A stretch of DNA of 44,263 nucleotides from an uncultured Muribaculaceae bacterium (lineage in GTDB: Bacteria; Bacteroidota; Bacteroidia; Bacteroidales; Muribaculaceae): NCBI GenBank assembly GCA_910584125.1, contig CAJTXU010000024.1, forward strand, positions 1 to 44,263. Reading direction: 5' to 3'. The position numbers and the translations under genes are program-made. The notes below the pieces were generated by a model. It did not search any database and was not told where the DNA came from. It worked only from the letters and a program-made list of their open reading frames with translations. The number at the start of each line of letters is the position of its first letter. The first letter of the stretch is position 1. Positions 28,701-32,581 of the stretch are shown here, in pieces.

Positions 28701-31500
28701 GCACAATCCCGGCTTGTATCTGTCCGGTCTGCCGGTTCACCCGGCTGTCTATCTCGGCGTCACTCTGTGCCATGCGGCTCTCTATGTCGTCGCTTACGCG
28801 CTCTGTCATGCCGTCGTACACGGCCTTGGCATTGACGTAGTCTGCCGCTGCCTGGCGCAACTCGGCGTCATCGCCGAGTTTGCTCAGGTTTGATACCGCA
28901 TCCGGACCGTCGAAGTGATCGGCCACAAAATCCTCGCTCGTCGAGCTCACAAATTTCCGGCGCGCACGTTCCATCTCTGCGCGTACGTCGCCCATCGCCT
29001 GTGTGTCGCCGTCCTCCACTATCTGCGAGCCATGCTCGTAACTCTCCTCTACATCCTGCTGCTCGGGTGCGACTCTCCCCTCGGCACGTGCCGAGGCCGA
29101 CGCTATCTCGTATCCGCGGGCGCTCATGAGCGCCCGGGCGTATTCCACAATCGCCCGGGCCTGCTCCTGGCTCTTGGCCTCGGCTCTCGTCAGGTCGCGG
29201 ACCACAGTGCCCAGGTCCCTCTCGTCGGCCTGTTCCATCGCCTCGCGCATACCCCCCCAGCGGTCGCCGAACCTGAATGAACCGATGCCGTCTCGCTTAC
29301 GCAGCCGGCTCTTGGCCCGCGCTTTGGCTACCGGATACCCGGCCGTCTTGATGCCCGACACAAAGCCTCCGAACAACCCCACACCCAAGATGATGTCTAT
29401 CTGCTTGTCGGCATCCCACAGATCGCTGATCTTCTCGTCGCCGGTGAATATACTGTTCAGCACGATGCCGGCCTCCTCCTCAAGCACCTCTAATGGCGCG
29501 CCGTTCCAATGCGCGCGACTCTCAAGTTTGCCGAGCGCCTTGCCAAAGTCTGATATCCTGAACTTGGTTATCATGTCGCTTACGGTGTCGACAACTTTCC
29601 CGGCACCTATCGCGCGCAGTCCCTTCCCGGCTCCCTTGCCTATGAATTTGCCCATTACGCCGAAGTGCTCTCCAAGCATCTCGGTATAGTTCTCGATTAT
29701 CATCGAGGCCTCCCCCTTGTAGATGGCCTCTGCCCAGTTGTGATTCCCGTCAAAGATGATGTTTCCCTTCTCATCCTCGATTGGGTTGCCGACGTAGCGC
29801 TCCGTTATGTCTGCCGCTGTCCTCGGCAACTGAAGGGTGTTGGCAAGCACTGTAGCCTCGGCAAGATCGCCTGCCACCTGCACACCCACAGCCTTCGCCG
29901 CGAGCTTGCGAGTCTCTCTCTTCGCGAATCTCTTCGCCGCCTCTCCGGTCAGCTCCTGCGCAGCCTTGCGAACCGCTATCTTCCGAAGTCCGCTCTTGCC
30001 GAATTTCGTCACAAGCGCACGGCTCAGACCGCTTGCCGGGTTGAGCATCATCTGTGCCATGAATGGAAACATCTCGACCGTTATCTTGGCTGCGGTGTAG
30101 CCGTGCGGTATCTCGGTGTTGGCCTCCACCTCGTTGCCCAGCATCGTCGAGTACACAAGGCTCACCTCGGCATCTGTCAGGTCGGCACCGCTCTTCAGCT
30201 TGTCTTCTATCTCAAGCAGCTGACCGGCCTTTTCGGCCGACATCAGGTAGCCTGTCTGAAAGTCAAGGTCGGTCGCCGTATGCCACGCTCCAATCTTGAA
30301 GTTGCGCCAGTTGTTGGCCACATTCCAGAATCCACCCATAAACCCGTGACTCTTCTTCAGACTGCGGGTCTCCAGCAGATTTTTCGCCTCATTCAGCACC
30401 TGTCGCTCGGCCATATACGCCCCTGCAGTGCGCTCGTGCTGACTCCTTGTGTCCACAGGCTTCGGCGCCCGATTGGACACACTCCTGTTAACCGAGCCGC
30501 CCACTATCCGCCTGAAGTTGTCCCAGAACCCCTCGCTGTCCCTCCACTCCATCTCGCGGTCCAGTTCCTCCGCTCTCTTGTCGTAGGTCTCGCGCAGGTT
30601 CTTCTCATTCTCGGCAAGCCGTATGTCGACGCTCTTCTCGGCTCTGTCAAGCACATCCCGCCTCGTCTGCTCCTCCACATCCTCCTTTTTCGTCGGGTCG
30701 AGACCATTCTTCTTCATCCGGGCCTCAAACTGATTCCGCAGTCGTGCCTGGCGCGCGCCATACTCGGCCTTGTCGGCGTCGACTATCGAGGTCGTCAGCG
30801 TCCCGTCGGGCAGCATCCACTCTGTCTTGGCCTCGCCATCCTCTATCTTGACTCCATGCACGGTGGGGGATAGGCGACCTCCTGCCGGCGCGTCGGTCGC
30901 ATCGTCTCCCGTGCTGTACGACGACACACCTAAAACCTTGGTCGGCGTCCCGGCCATGCGCGCTGTCATCTCTGCCGCCTTTGTCGCACTCCGCCCCTTC
31001 GGAGTCTGAGCCTTGACGACTCTCCGTATAGCCTCTCTCCCTCGCTGCAGTGACTGTATGGTCGAGTTTACCCTATCAGATATGTCGCCCATCGCAAACG
31101 CTTTCTGTATCGGTGTCGGTCTCCATCCGCCTTGCTGTGCCTGCGTAGACTCCCCCTGTGCAGACTGTCCCGCATCAGCCGGGCGTCGAGTGCCGGCGCC
31201 CTCTGCCGCCGTGCGGTTGCCCCCTGATGCCGCTGCACCCTCGGTCGCCCCCCGCGCTGTGCTCTGTTTAGTCGGATCATCTTTCTTTACCGCCACCAGC
31301 CCCATGCGGCGCGCGAACTCCTCGTAAGTTGGGCTGTCGACATAGCCATCCTCCTTCATGTTGTCATAAAGAGCCTTGCGGTTCCTGTAACCCTGCTCGC
31401 CGGGTGCGAGGAAAAATTCACGGAAATGCTCGCGGCTGTTCTCGACCCAGCCATCCTCCTTGAGGTTGTCATACAAATCGTCTACAATATCTTGTGCCAT
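10717..31500 (-). CDS. 6,927-aa polyvalent (ejectosome-type) protein
   Basis: One uninterrupted frame of 20.8 kb. From the N-terminus: two copies of LYDNxKEDG (residues 1-70); helical/hydrophobic region (about 320-650); small beta domain (about 900-1100); kinase fold (1515-1690); ParB/DdrB-like domain (1875-2300); PBECR-like nuclease domain (2410-2545); helical domains with GCRLGYLIMKKGARKLHEYA (2890-2990); MutS domain-I-like segment (3220-3315); N6-adenine methyltransferase (3520-3740); DEAH helicase (3945-4670) with long extension; HExxH metallopeptidase (about 5430); LPD3-like domain (5620-5800); LPD38-like region with one clear membrane segment (AGAAALFGLGVVIPLLAQMA, near 6470). Such architectures are known as polyvalent proteins (Iyer et al. 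2017), thought to enter the cell with phage DNA. Its place after two small virion-like genes and before portal supports packaging in the particle. Length is exceptional. Confidence 0.9.
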   Translation of the reverse strand: MAQDIVDDLYDNLKEDGWVENSREHFREFFLAPGEQGYRNRKALYDNMKEDGYVDSPTYEEFARRMGLVAVKKDDPTKQSTARGATEGAAASGGNRTAAEGAGTRRPADAGQSAQGESTQAQQGGWRPTPIQKAFAMGDISDRVNSTIQSLQRGREAIRRVVKAQTPKGRSATKAAEMTARMAGTPTKVLGVSSYSTGDDATDAPAGGRLSPTVHGVKIEDGEAKTEWMLPDGTLTTSIVDADKAEYGARQARLRNQFEARMKKNGLDPTKKEDVEEQTRRDVLDRAEKSVDIRLAENEKNLRETYDKRAEELDREMEWRDSEGFWDNFRRIVGGSVNRSVSNRAPKPVDTRSQHERTAGAYMAERQVLNEAKNLLETRSLKKSHGFMGGFWNVANNWRNFKIGAWHTATDLDFQTGYLMSAEKAGQLLEIEDKLKSGADLTDAEVSLVYSTMLGNEVEANTEIPHGYTAAKITVEMFPFMAQMMLNPASGLSRALVTKFGKSGLRKIAVRKAAQELTGEAAKRFAKRETRKLAAKAVGVQVAGDLAEATVLANTLQLPRTAADITERYVGNPIEDEKGNIIFDGNHNWAEAIYKGEASMIIENYTEMLGEHFGVMGKFIGKGAGKGLRAIGAGKVVDTVSDMITKFRISDFGKALGKLESRAHWNGAPLEVLEEEAGIVLNSIFTGDEKISDLWDADKQIDIILGVGLFGGFVSGIKTAGYPVAKARAKSRLRKRDGIGSFRFGDRWGGMREAMEQADERDLGTVVRDLTRAEAKSQEQARAIVEYARALMSARGYEIASASARAEGRVAPEQQDVEESYEHGSQIVEDGDTQAMGDVRAEMERARRKFVSSTSEDFVADHFDGPDAVSNLSKLGDDAELRQAAADYVNAKAVYDGMTERVSDDIESRMAQSDAEIDSRVNRQTGQIQAGIVLDPETGSERQVYIIDGTVTMLASGAGIDRANSSESIIVRDAETGKVRFAAPSEFVSVRIGIDAEAQKEAARTQIREDMSRTAEDEMAGKLAFTPGDEYSILNLDGSEMRVQVIGPSADGDGHPVAGHVDIMYDGRVARVSTAVLQRWVDDARKARAEEYARERAEEEGGTETGPDNQDNGLDNPNRRTDLMPDDYQTPYDELPVRAARYIESERGTGGTLYRDENGNDAVVIAAIDDDNYVGYFREYDDAGNPTNRWSAKFQNGSGEKENYRDMMRTAGALLPAGHELTEHTSVSTDGLRNLANQLKHGYELQYDGRGNIVTTEVAVNMMAKENALGLDQYIPGSERIIRADLTAEEQAEVRRRLTPYLEALGLSEGNCRWRNNTLYVDHPILKKADPAESEPVPPVSMRYDRGDSFRVAVSGREETQQAAVVDREGETVTIWTPFPVTDKSEKGRTMSGYTTDIARADLDAIIARDEQGNPVDYVAANPEAEENMEGEHTGIENNSVNLQHGNGSEQDNDERTEPREADGGRVASDAAGTVEADRDRSDIRVYEEGLASSRDAHSGDSERNRREAESERLVSIAKANGQYFDRDRKQEFGEKQLKATGESEVFIDRASDKVYKVKDPYAKSPMKGNVQPEDAIYEHLVHNKYFPETRYRFEGISEDLGEARIVLSQGYIESVGRPTQEQIEAALAEKGLYPDGKYTYGNEEVSVTDVTGDNALLGIDGKVYFIDPIINFKKPVRDIIGEYAQASNQSESVPTSVETHQNPTENAVSDGETVPNSAVPVENVQETSASATAQLTPLQRIPRDAKGEPIFEQAENPEHGWDALVEFAEGDAATAKEIADTMAEEKRKAYEKAQKQKPKGKTPAEILASKKAISAGLAQAGQEYNLWQQMANVEQRRQDAMGALQEAEARQRAAERAEAERKRKAAEEEAERKKRELLKGVPEWLHDTPADARARGFRRDGPEKVDRQGEIEAVEGKEVEVKFGKDEMPKGRVAVIEASHLQPSHIQGRRNPYHFIDEAQPKERTDKASVLASQKMAANIRPEEITSSVTAYTGAPTVNRRGETIQGNSRSDALRYMYESEPEQAKKYRQYLMDHAEEFGVEAADIERMEHPVVVNMLDVSDEEAIRLGQYEASDTESGGVERIKAKNAVQKMGARMRSFANVLLQTHDEEASLSQLIERNGVEALKWMADNGIITETQYQSAFDSRGNLSGKGAEDLRGILFQSVFRGGSTRLEELFESLPAKAQRAILSTSFRDYDSPEGERMIEEVQQSVMAYHDMMQYEAFATAGNVGAAVAAADAWARQYVIDDAGEMVLPSEKFSNFAVRLASLYRGGTQSFIQKTLNDLYDAVQGTGGGTLFDAGPSEPMTLAEAIKKVLGIEYEPKNRKENGENGGMALGERDSGGESGRPRGPGDAGGGERGEEKPRGAERGRGAAGDGRGRGEEGELDSDRRIAERHAEIERHLGKRYSFSQEEANHGEVFYQNEEGSTNLTVIPDEIFDRIGVDPMPFKLTETMAWHVYTRHAEELGLKNLDDAIDFVLDIVNSVDHVRLGKGNTFIFSVENTRKGIAHRAVTIVVKADTGEFMGIKTSGFDRISSLEKRPILWESGAVSTPEAVATPTVTTIKAQQGDKRMGSAEGQSLGEKSVSASSSDIETEPEGKRNDTATPQNGLVDSKLQTAASQPHGLASDHKVNNSASEKQGKGEESSDETSAAASAQSETSAQSGTSAAAPARKGSAGGDSARRRVPEGMSREEFDESVRGWKKNLTEASDEELREIVDKWERIFDDEDIDRFGATYVKTVAAEELLEERRSASSGRGGAEAGEAPEGYDLDVYETKKGKKFHRVKFPRADKEVWKERLDIAKEQFGGTSVPGGYGFKDAETAKAFAETILHPVSAEGLKERTDGLRAEALTQNQEAEDFPSTGDSGRKENEYASAGESARKESNDAADAEALNQKARKARSRWFNEEDQDEAAELIRKMKARLKGGSLYGGVPIDVELLELGCRLGYLIMKKGARKLHEYAQAMIENVGDGIRPYIKQLYNATLATEEALAGEWYKDATPMAEIAKFDMVNFLKEQKSDIVETARGITAEQEVLGAMPQAATDMVKKSRDKMAIPGYFKPDGSVSAETKAAEAGADLAASLVEELGLDQKNLPEGVQLITTDFKESGGNIRINLPIRAGYEPLRIDIDFDKTEEGALRLRELTTTMKRGDDLSYIIGEDHKGWLAAPGHKELLNAIRGQIKDYLPKGKSEGKKQAAQVSLFDEAEAPAAPSAPEPQAKTGDKLLMQYETMKKKHPDAVVLFRVGDFYETFRDDARIISETLGLTLTSRGVDKTPLAGFPHHALDAYLPKLVRAGKRVAICEQLEEPKISKQTEKRGTTPQPATEPKAPATSQAEFDELSKKEFEVDPKVEKEIIADRNGFKIGDTVEWSIPGQGKTSATIIDVDSDGRPILDTGMAPIISSIAEWKDLAHKDGEGSQAPAPQRPKSELAGDSAKEQERRNVEHDFVEAVSNELIQRINNEGSPLTMAEVSKMAEERGMKDVSPTDLQELVERAVSLRARSIAEHTLTGGPGTQEIGFNKIVKLYTTQPVLSDRDVERIQRQQYSTPVPMGYVMDQFMMSHGHNGKRLLEPSAGNGALTIGVPKENCHVNDIDPRRLANLRAMGFKVITNQDGLLPFEGRYDMVVTNPPFGTAPSPRTYDGLFEITTLEGQMAINALESMTDDGRAAIIVGGSIGKWPTPYEKNGRLQKVADRQFFGYLYSHYNVVDIIPIDGKSLYSRNGTGYNVRMILIDGRRRDAEGNVIREINAENRVYPPVREEARPEAVTTYDELYKRVQDDILRIQRRLDVADSDDGGYREGNGAVDTRYSSLADRAGSGNGERSVGTGDSGRTPRSGLGGDATRSTSAQGGIHGRPGRDRGVGGQTDADAGSGNGSALDERSGTGRRQTELRAVEHVDGSGDRGGIRHGATDADGGSQRDNADGARQRSGSGPVRLNQSKAVKVELTDEKVASPHISSAGNLMSRMPAAQAQEFERALHELEGKHGNVDEWLTQELGYADTADLYRALAAEQVEGVAMAIDKMNSGRGFIIADQTGIGKGRQAASIIRYAVRNGHKPIFFTQKAGLFSDMYRDLKDIGSPELKPFIFGSDKDEASITERQDDGTDKVIYPLPKPKERDRVLSYIERHGTLPDEYDYAVITYSQVQSGTTQYEIGNNGKIEAKPKTKKGKGASSGEINGERRRNAIGILSRDNYLILDEAHTAGGQSGLGGYMQSIIPGVKGITYLSATYAKRPDNMPLYAIKTAISDSGVEVAELISAVAQGGVPLQEIMSRQLVKSGEMARRERDFTGVAIDWIPSDEGVARGQQKRFDTVSEIFVDIMRFQDTYVRPYLSEMSKDLARLGSSSSQKKGTKDMGIANAPFASKLYNLLQQLLFSIKVDAVADRAIRNLQQGRKPIISFVNTMEGFLEDASMGMTAEGSASMPTLSLALRKALDGVMRYTVKDDNNKETHSELGVSQLGSDAESAYNAIIEKMNAVSDDLPIAPLDAIRMKIEAAGYKVGELSGRKLELAKNDKGLYVIRNRKAADKKATASDFNAGKIDVLMVNKTGSTGISLHASSKFEDQRQRVMIAAQFQPDVNDEVQMRGRNDRTGQIVRGAYEYLLSSIPAEQRLQMMFKAKLKSLDANTTSSQKSSFNEMEVVDVLNKYGDAIVWDYLNEDPLGLNMDMGNPLGIDPTEDIEAQQKAPKKKSNKNDEDDGSHSGFARKALGRLALLPIAEQERVMSEITERYEKKIHELDERGENDLEISYRDLKAKTLGRKVWVEGKDPDSGNAFTDNVYMEQVEVNILDKPLSGTELAKYHRTFLEDAGVETWDEWIEKKTAEIDAFYENRIATVSERITANKEATIARRIERFITTAKDARALGKNSFTDEEITAEANRRYGETERQEAKAEIERETEKIRIQQNLIKGRVTQFKPMSPLSIPDDLTDESIMNLEPSTGVMVGIKLDSKYSLNGSQVVFAPLDGRRTITLSLKEAGVAFSKIGQASMMMRDVLRNFDLSQWDSHISNESRETRYMLTGNILRALVDMQKTQNARGRITAYTTEDGEVRTGILMSPKFTPGDLQSSAPLSSMLSRIQTGQEVKSSNGEVTVRKTQSWSSRGDYEILVPKSKQRGGKYFLPEQDPVLARYVAGGFEMPRSGSQAIGYIRAENLARVLDHLSTKHGASVMLTSVLKEASQNNIEYRTAEEGVEYVNARAIQPWSARLDELRFKRDELGGTLSLWERQEVRELGAQEKVWEEKWAAEHTDTDVPTGRRSRFEFYADQYGQGGLSAEMSHARSESGPLRSAEGRLISANARDMARRALPIIARRRAELLAERPTYSRAGQAAIDAELADLEYMALYYQRMEAGEDVERTMPGRLEHQRMLDTARRVAESLGEKVVLYEAPGDIHDSDYNRQVRKQRSYGWYNPNDGTIHINVGRHRSAQEIVKTVLHEIVGHKTIEQIMGPERFARMIDEIWEHAGKKVRAKIAEKMRKNGWDFREATKEYLAELAEEVHTKGFETLETEKRTIWQRVKAKIEDFLNRILEGMKIPARVRLTENDLSYMMWKVYKHKRRKAAGVSSASASARYEREGDIFDKAEEIARREQWEREGESLEIAAREGGDNKTMAERAREVMEQEAIEIAPHDYSKEELKNIYSNLPAVEKDGRMIEFYHSAFGKNYRPDGTFAKIIPSLDAILESSKFAYSEMERGGGEVRRDGSTHKRHSDIVSRDNYVGKALIQGEEFFVRFNVQNKKKESGVHSTMVTSVDVYENTSTTEAIPTIHGGNLDYRGITDAKLREFFESAKKYPDYVKDLLPSDMGNANTEYRVRENQARAFEPEEGLHFRDGDFTARDRVTAAEVYERMLSRGSWQFREAMQDSMLGLKTLYESILGKGSRIEDVAAYENAYLYENRMSSANNAEQHEYFSRYMKPLLGAIHDLCGSDAAERRELTDYMMAKHGLERNAYMRAEAGAAGEETERDFAGLCGLTGEDDWQEAERVAREMADIYEMTHDPGLVDELWDRTRAATGATLEKIYTSGLISEETYGKVSGMYENYVPLRGWDETTSDEVYGYLTSNDGPLLGNVFKHAEGRESKADDPIATIAKMADDAIRQGNRNVMKQRFLNFVQGHPSDLVSVSDLWLERDAVTGEWKPVFADLEADMTHAEIEAELAKFEARMEMLSAADPENYKHGREARHIPYKVVRGNEREHQILVKRDGRTKVITINGNPRAAQALNGLSNPDVEAGSFVGKLLKAGEWTNRQLSAFYTTRNPDFVVSNFMRDMLYSNTMTWVKESPAYALRYHRNFGRLNPARMHILLRKWENGSLSDANPQERMFREFMRNGGETGYTSVKDIEGHKRAVAAELKKQGSVGRRAWAALGMQLDLLNRSVENCARFAAYVTSREFGRGIDRSIYDAKEISVNFNKKGSGGKFLDTTGQKWLGKVGAHLGGWGRVLYVFWNAGLQGLTNFGRAAKRHPGKALAGAAALFGLGVVIPLLAQMAGGDDDDKNAYYNLPEYIRRSNICFRAGEQWIVIPLPIEYRALYGLGELSTGVISGNERYGDGELGLQMAAQVSQILPLDMLEGGGGLSPLLPSMVKPGVEAYVMNKGWTGLPIYKDTPFNKNDPEWTKAYRSADQHLVGFARWLNETTGGDDYKKGAIDINPAKVEYLLSGMFGGFVSFPMKIKKSGEMLAGDREFEWRNIPLANRIVKSGDERTASRRLQNEYFRLKEEAEETGRLARKYRSAVKDGRSEYAVKVNDLVGTEEYLRYEIYKMYEPDLSVLRERQKSETNTKMQESTEAELNSVMRETVEAMRAPERHKEEVRVNMRLEAYETEWSETGKRLEALNDMPGDAVAKAGKARAINESPEGERYWLYKDLHPYLGQIRKSRRQAETREEREAETATETTLKRDLVEMLDSWNNPERRNAARKRAQETFDAWKRRDSKHIKQ
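11500..13950 (-). other. C-terminal LPD38-like region with membrane segment
   Basis: Residues about 5850-6670. RNPDFVVSNFMRDMLYSN, LDLLNRSVENCARFAAYV, GWGRVLYVFWNAGLQG and YYNLPEYIRRSNICF are hallmarks of the C-terminal domain of large polyvalent proteins (LPD38-like). The hydrophobic stretch near 6470 flanked by KRHPGK and GGDDDDK looks membrane-inserting, consistent with a role in forming a DNA-ejection channel. Confidence 0.65.
14110..14640 (-). other. LPD3-like domain, AT-rich insert
   Basis: Residues about 5620-5797: MIEFYHSAFGKNY, HSDIVSRDNYVGKAL, EEFFVRFNVQNKK and VTSVDVYENTS resemble large-polyvalent-protein-associated domain 3. A 60-base line here (14101-14160) is 40% G+C by hand count against 67% at 13981-14040, which suggests a separately acquired module. 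Confidence 0.55.
14860..15720 (-). other. Zinc metallopeptidase (HExxH) domain
   Basis: Residues about 5260-5545. VLHEIVGHKTIEQIMG (HEIVGH near 5431) gives the HExxH zinc site, preceded by WYNPNDGTIHINVGRH, and ATKEYLAELAEE about 50 residues downstream supplies a plausible third ligand Glu. Similar zincins occur in polyvalent proteins and could cleave host proteins or mature the giant protein itself. Confidence 0.75.
17480..19660 (-). other. Strawberry-notch-type SNF2/DEAH helicase domain
   Basis: Residues about 3945-4670. IADQTGIGKGRQAASI (Walker A, near 4035), YAVITYSQVQ, YLILDEAHTAGG (Walker B, near 4197), GITYLSATYAKRP (motif III), VLMVNKTGSTGISLHAS (near 4545) and QMRGRNDRTGQI (motif VI, near 4588). 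The order and the RGRNDRTGQ signature are those of the Strawberry-notch family common beside N6-methyltransferases in phages and conjugative elements. Confidence 0.88.
19695..20168 (-). CDS. Nested +1-frame ORF 3 (157 aa) inside the giant gene
   Basis: MTFYVFNDDWMWLTVMMEAT..., acidic, with DTLRWLIEQEVEMGNDPWEQ and ETAVRWMRGLG, ending AGAGLYD. It overlaps giant residues ~3778-3935, a Gly/Ser/Asp/Arg linker between methyltransferase and helicase. Third-position G/C is about 73% in the nested frame and about 43% (63 of 145 codons) in the giant frame. No homologue is recognised. The acidic, Trp-rich sequence could suit a DNA-mimic or inhibitor, but that is speculation. Confidence 0.6.
   Translation of the reverse strand: MTFYVFNDDWMWLTVMMEATEKVTEQSIRDTLRWLIEQEVEMGNDPWEQVTAAELREADWGEMPLAVRAPKEEFMDDPEEIEELVDKLMRTQEVETAVRWMRGLGPEDARRSYEPWSTWTDPATGEEYDTEQPMLTEVLSGITLTEHDSGAGAGLYD
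20290..20935 (-). other. N6-adenine methyltransferase domain inside the giant protein
   Basis: Residues about 3520-3740. STPVPMGYVMDQF, LLEPSAGNGALTIG (AdoMet motif I, near 3570) and VVTNPPFG (catalytic NPPF, near 3627), followed by GRAAIIVGGSIG. Expected to methylate adenine in phage DNA, protecting it from restriction. No target-recognition partner is obvious in the window. Confidence 0.88.
21560..21840 (-). other. MutS domain I-like segment inside the giant protein
   Basis: Residues about 3220-3315. LLMQYETMKKKHPDAVVLFR then VGDFYETF and LTSRG..TPLAGFPHHALDAY and RVAICEQLEEP reproduce the mismatch-recognition domain of MutS, including the F-x-E of the mismatch wedge (FYETF). No MutS ATPase or clamp domain follows. 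Such isolated domains have been seen in conjugative-element polyvalent proteins. Confidence 0.8.
23860..24270 (-). other. PBECR-type nuclease-like domain inside the giant protein
   Basis: Residues about 2410-2545. Motifs HVYTRHAEELG, DHVRLGKGNTFIFSVEN and VVKADTGEFMGIKTSGF resemble the Barnase/EndoU/ColicinE5/RelE-like fold (PBECR) found in phage polyvalent proteins, where it is a candidate RNase toxin. His and Arg/Lys residues are present but I cannot assign a catalytic set or the subfamily. Confidence 0.5.
24318..24536 (-). CDS. Nested +1-frame ORF 2 (72 aa) inside the giant gene
   Basis: MNLKTEKRMERTEAWLWVSV..., ending EEEKRENWIVIGE. Overlaps giant-protein residues ~2322-2394, a Gly/Arg/Glu linker between the ParB-like and PBECR-like domains. 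Hand count: 55 of 72 nested codons end in G/C, but only 28 of 72 in the giant frame, an inversion of the local coding bias. The product is a charged helical protein; function unknown. Confidence 0.55.
   Translation of the reverse strand: MNLKTEKRMERTEAWLWVSVIRGAKAGDREALEMLEAENEARRSHGEPSVEEELREMAEEEEKRENWIVIGE
24600..25880 (-). other. ParB/DdrB-like domain inside the giant protein
   Basis: Residues about 1875-2300. Contains AVIEASHLQPSH, the ITSSVTAYTGAPTVN segment, and GNSRSDALRYM near 2008, matching the GNxRxxA core of ParB-like nucleases/NTPases, then a long helical tail ending YDAVQGTGGGTLFDAG. Equivalent DdrB-like ParB domains recur in polyvalent proteins and are associated with DNA binding or nicking. 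Confidence 0.7.
26431..26958 (-). other. Kinase domain of polyvalent type inside the giant protein
   Basis: Residues about 1515-1690. GEKQLKATGESEVFIDRASD followed by VYKVKDPY gives a glycine-loop-like strand and the ATP-binding Lys; VLSQGYIESVG resembles a hinge; VTDVTGDNALLGIDG then VYFIDPI matches a catalytic loop and a DFG-like metal site. This fits the Ser/Thr/Tyr kinase family described in polyvalent proteins. Likely phosphorylates host targets; substrate unknown. Confidence 0.65.
26955..27167 (-). CDS. Nested +1-frame ORF 1 (70 aa) inside the giant gene
   Basis: Begins METDLNKIMMSERSHGKQ and ends EIDARRNPKGW. It overlaps giant-protein residues ~1445-1515, a Gly/Asp/Glu/Arg/Ser linker before the kinase domain. 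The nested frame reads like a real protein (TAAEWLLTQPEQWRPIETEA), while the giant frame is low-complexity. By hand count 51 of 70 nested codons end in G or C against about 31 of 70 giant-frame codons in the same DNA. Function unknown. Confidence 0.5.
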   Translation of the reverse strand: METDLNKIMMSERSHGKQTAAEWLLTQPEQWRPIETEAIYECMRRGWPLHVMHIQGIAREIDARRNPKGW

Positions 31501-31503
31501 ATC

Positions 31504-32568
31504 TTATAAGCCTAATCGGTTCTTTTTCTTCTTGTCGCTGTTCGGCTTCACAATGAAACTCTTCTCCGTGCGCCTCTCGCCGCCTATGTTTTCCGACACG
31601 GTAACCTGGGTCGGATAGTCATACCCGTTTTCTATACTCCGTTTCGCAGCATCAATCTGCTTTGGCTCGCGTCCTACCACATTCCCATCTTTGTCGTAGA
31701 CTGCATAACCCTTCTGGCTTCCGCCTCCTCCACGACCGCCACCGCGACCTTGCCCCGGCTGCCACCGGTCATTCTTCCTTATGCGTGATTTGATTTCTTC
31801 AACACGAGTATTCCACAATTCGTTGGCATATTGCGCCTCGATTTGTTTCACTTCGGCCGCGGCCTCCTGTTCGGTGATCTTCCCCGACATCAGTTTCATC
31901 TTCAGCTCTGCCATAGCGGCATCCCGGTCGGCCTTAAGTTGTGCCCGCGTTTCCTGCGACATCCTGATCTGGTCCTGGAGTGCGTCGCGCCCCCGCTGGT
32001 ACTCTTTGGCATCCTGCGCGTCCTTGAGCTTGCCTATCATCAGCGAATAGTTGAGGTATCTGTCGGCATCGGCGTCACGCTCCTTCTTTATTCGCTCATA
32101 GCGCTCCCTCATCTTGTCAGTCATGGAATTTTCCTGCTGGTACATGTTGGGAGCATACTGCGTGGTGGTTATCAGATTGGAAATAGCGCTCGCGCCGTCA
32201 GCAATAGCGGAGATAATTCCCTCAGTCTTCTTGCGGCGACGCTCCTTTTCAAGCTCTTCCTTTGTCGGCACGTGTATCGCTTCCCGAGCCTTATACAGGT
32301 AATCTATCACGTCCTGCATATTGTCGAATTTGGATTCTCCGGCCTTGTCGTTTTTATGATCCTCTATAGCTTCCGCTCCATTCTTAGGCACGTAAACTCG
32401 TTTACCATCCCTGACTTCATCGGCATATATTCCATCATCGACCCGTGCAGGAGTTGAGGTCTGTGCAGGTGGAACAATGGCCGGTGTGGCCTCCGGCTCT
32501 TCCGGCTTCATCCGGGCCCATTCAGGGGTCGGGAGCCCTACATTAGACCTCGGTGTTTTATCTGCCAT
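31504..32568 (-). CDS. Internal virion (ejectosome-like) protein, coiled coil
   Basis: 354 aa. Start chosen at MADKTPRSNVGLPTPEW, 13 bases after the upstream stop; the open frame extends 15 codons further but into the neighbour. Pro/Ala-rich N-terminus, AISNLITTTQYAPN, then a long charged coiled coil (RERYERIKKERDADADRYL; QKIEAQYANEL-type), a Gly-rich hinge (QGRGGGRGGGG) and a small C-terminal domain. Sits 3 bases before the giant gene, in the position of a T7 gp15-like partner in the ejectosome; this equivalence is inferred from order and shape, not sequence. Confidence 0.5.
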   Translation of the reverse strand: MADKTPRSNVGLPTPEWARMKPEEPEATPAIVPPAQTSTPARVDDGIYADEVRDGKRVYVPKNGAEAIEDHKNDKAGESKFDNMQDVIDYLYKAREAIHVPTKEELEKERRRKKTEGIISAIADGASAISNLITTTQYAPNMYQQENSMTDKMRERYERIKKERDADADRYLNYSLMIGKLKDAQDAKEYQRGRDALQDQIRMSQETRAQLKADRDAAMAELKMKLMSGKITEQEAAAEVKQIEAQYANELWNTRVEEIKSRIRKNDRWQPGQGRGGGRGGGGSQKGYAVYDKDGNVVGREPKQIDAAKRSIENGYDYPTQVTVSENIGGERRTEKSFIVKPNSDKKKKNRLGL

Positions 32569-32581
32569 AACCGTAAAGTGA

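Noticed and set aside
29665..30873. 402-codon plus-strand ORF opposite the giant gene
   Set aside because: Antisense shadow; no leader, no motifs, composition not protein-like.
31068..31280. +1-frame ORF at the giant gene's N-terminal linker
   Set aside because: Arg/His-rich composition with no ordinary protein look; more likely a shadow.
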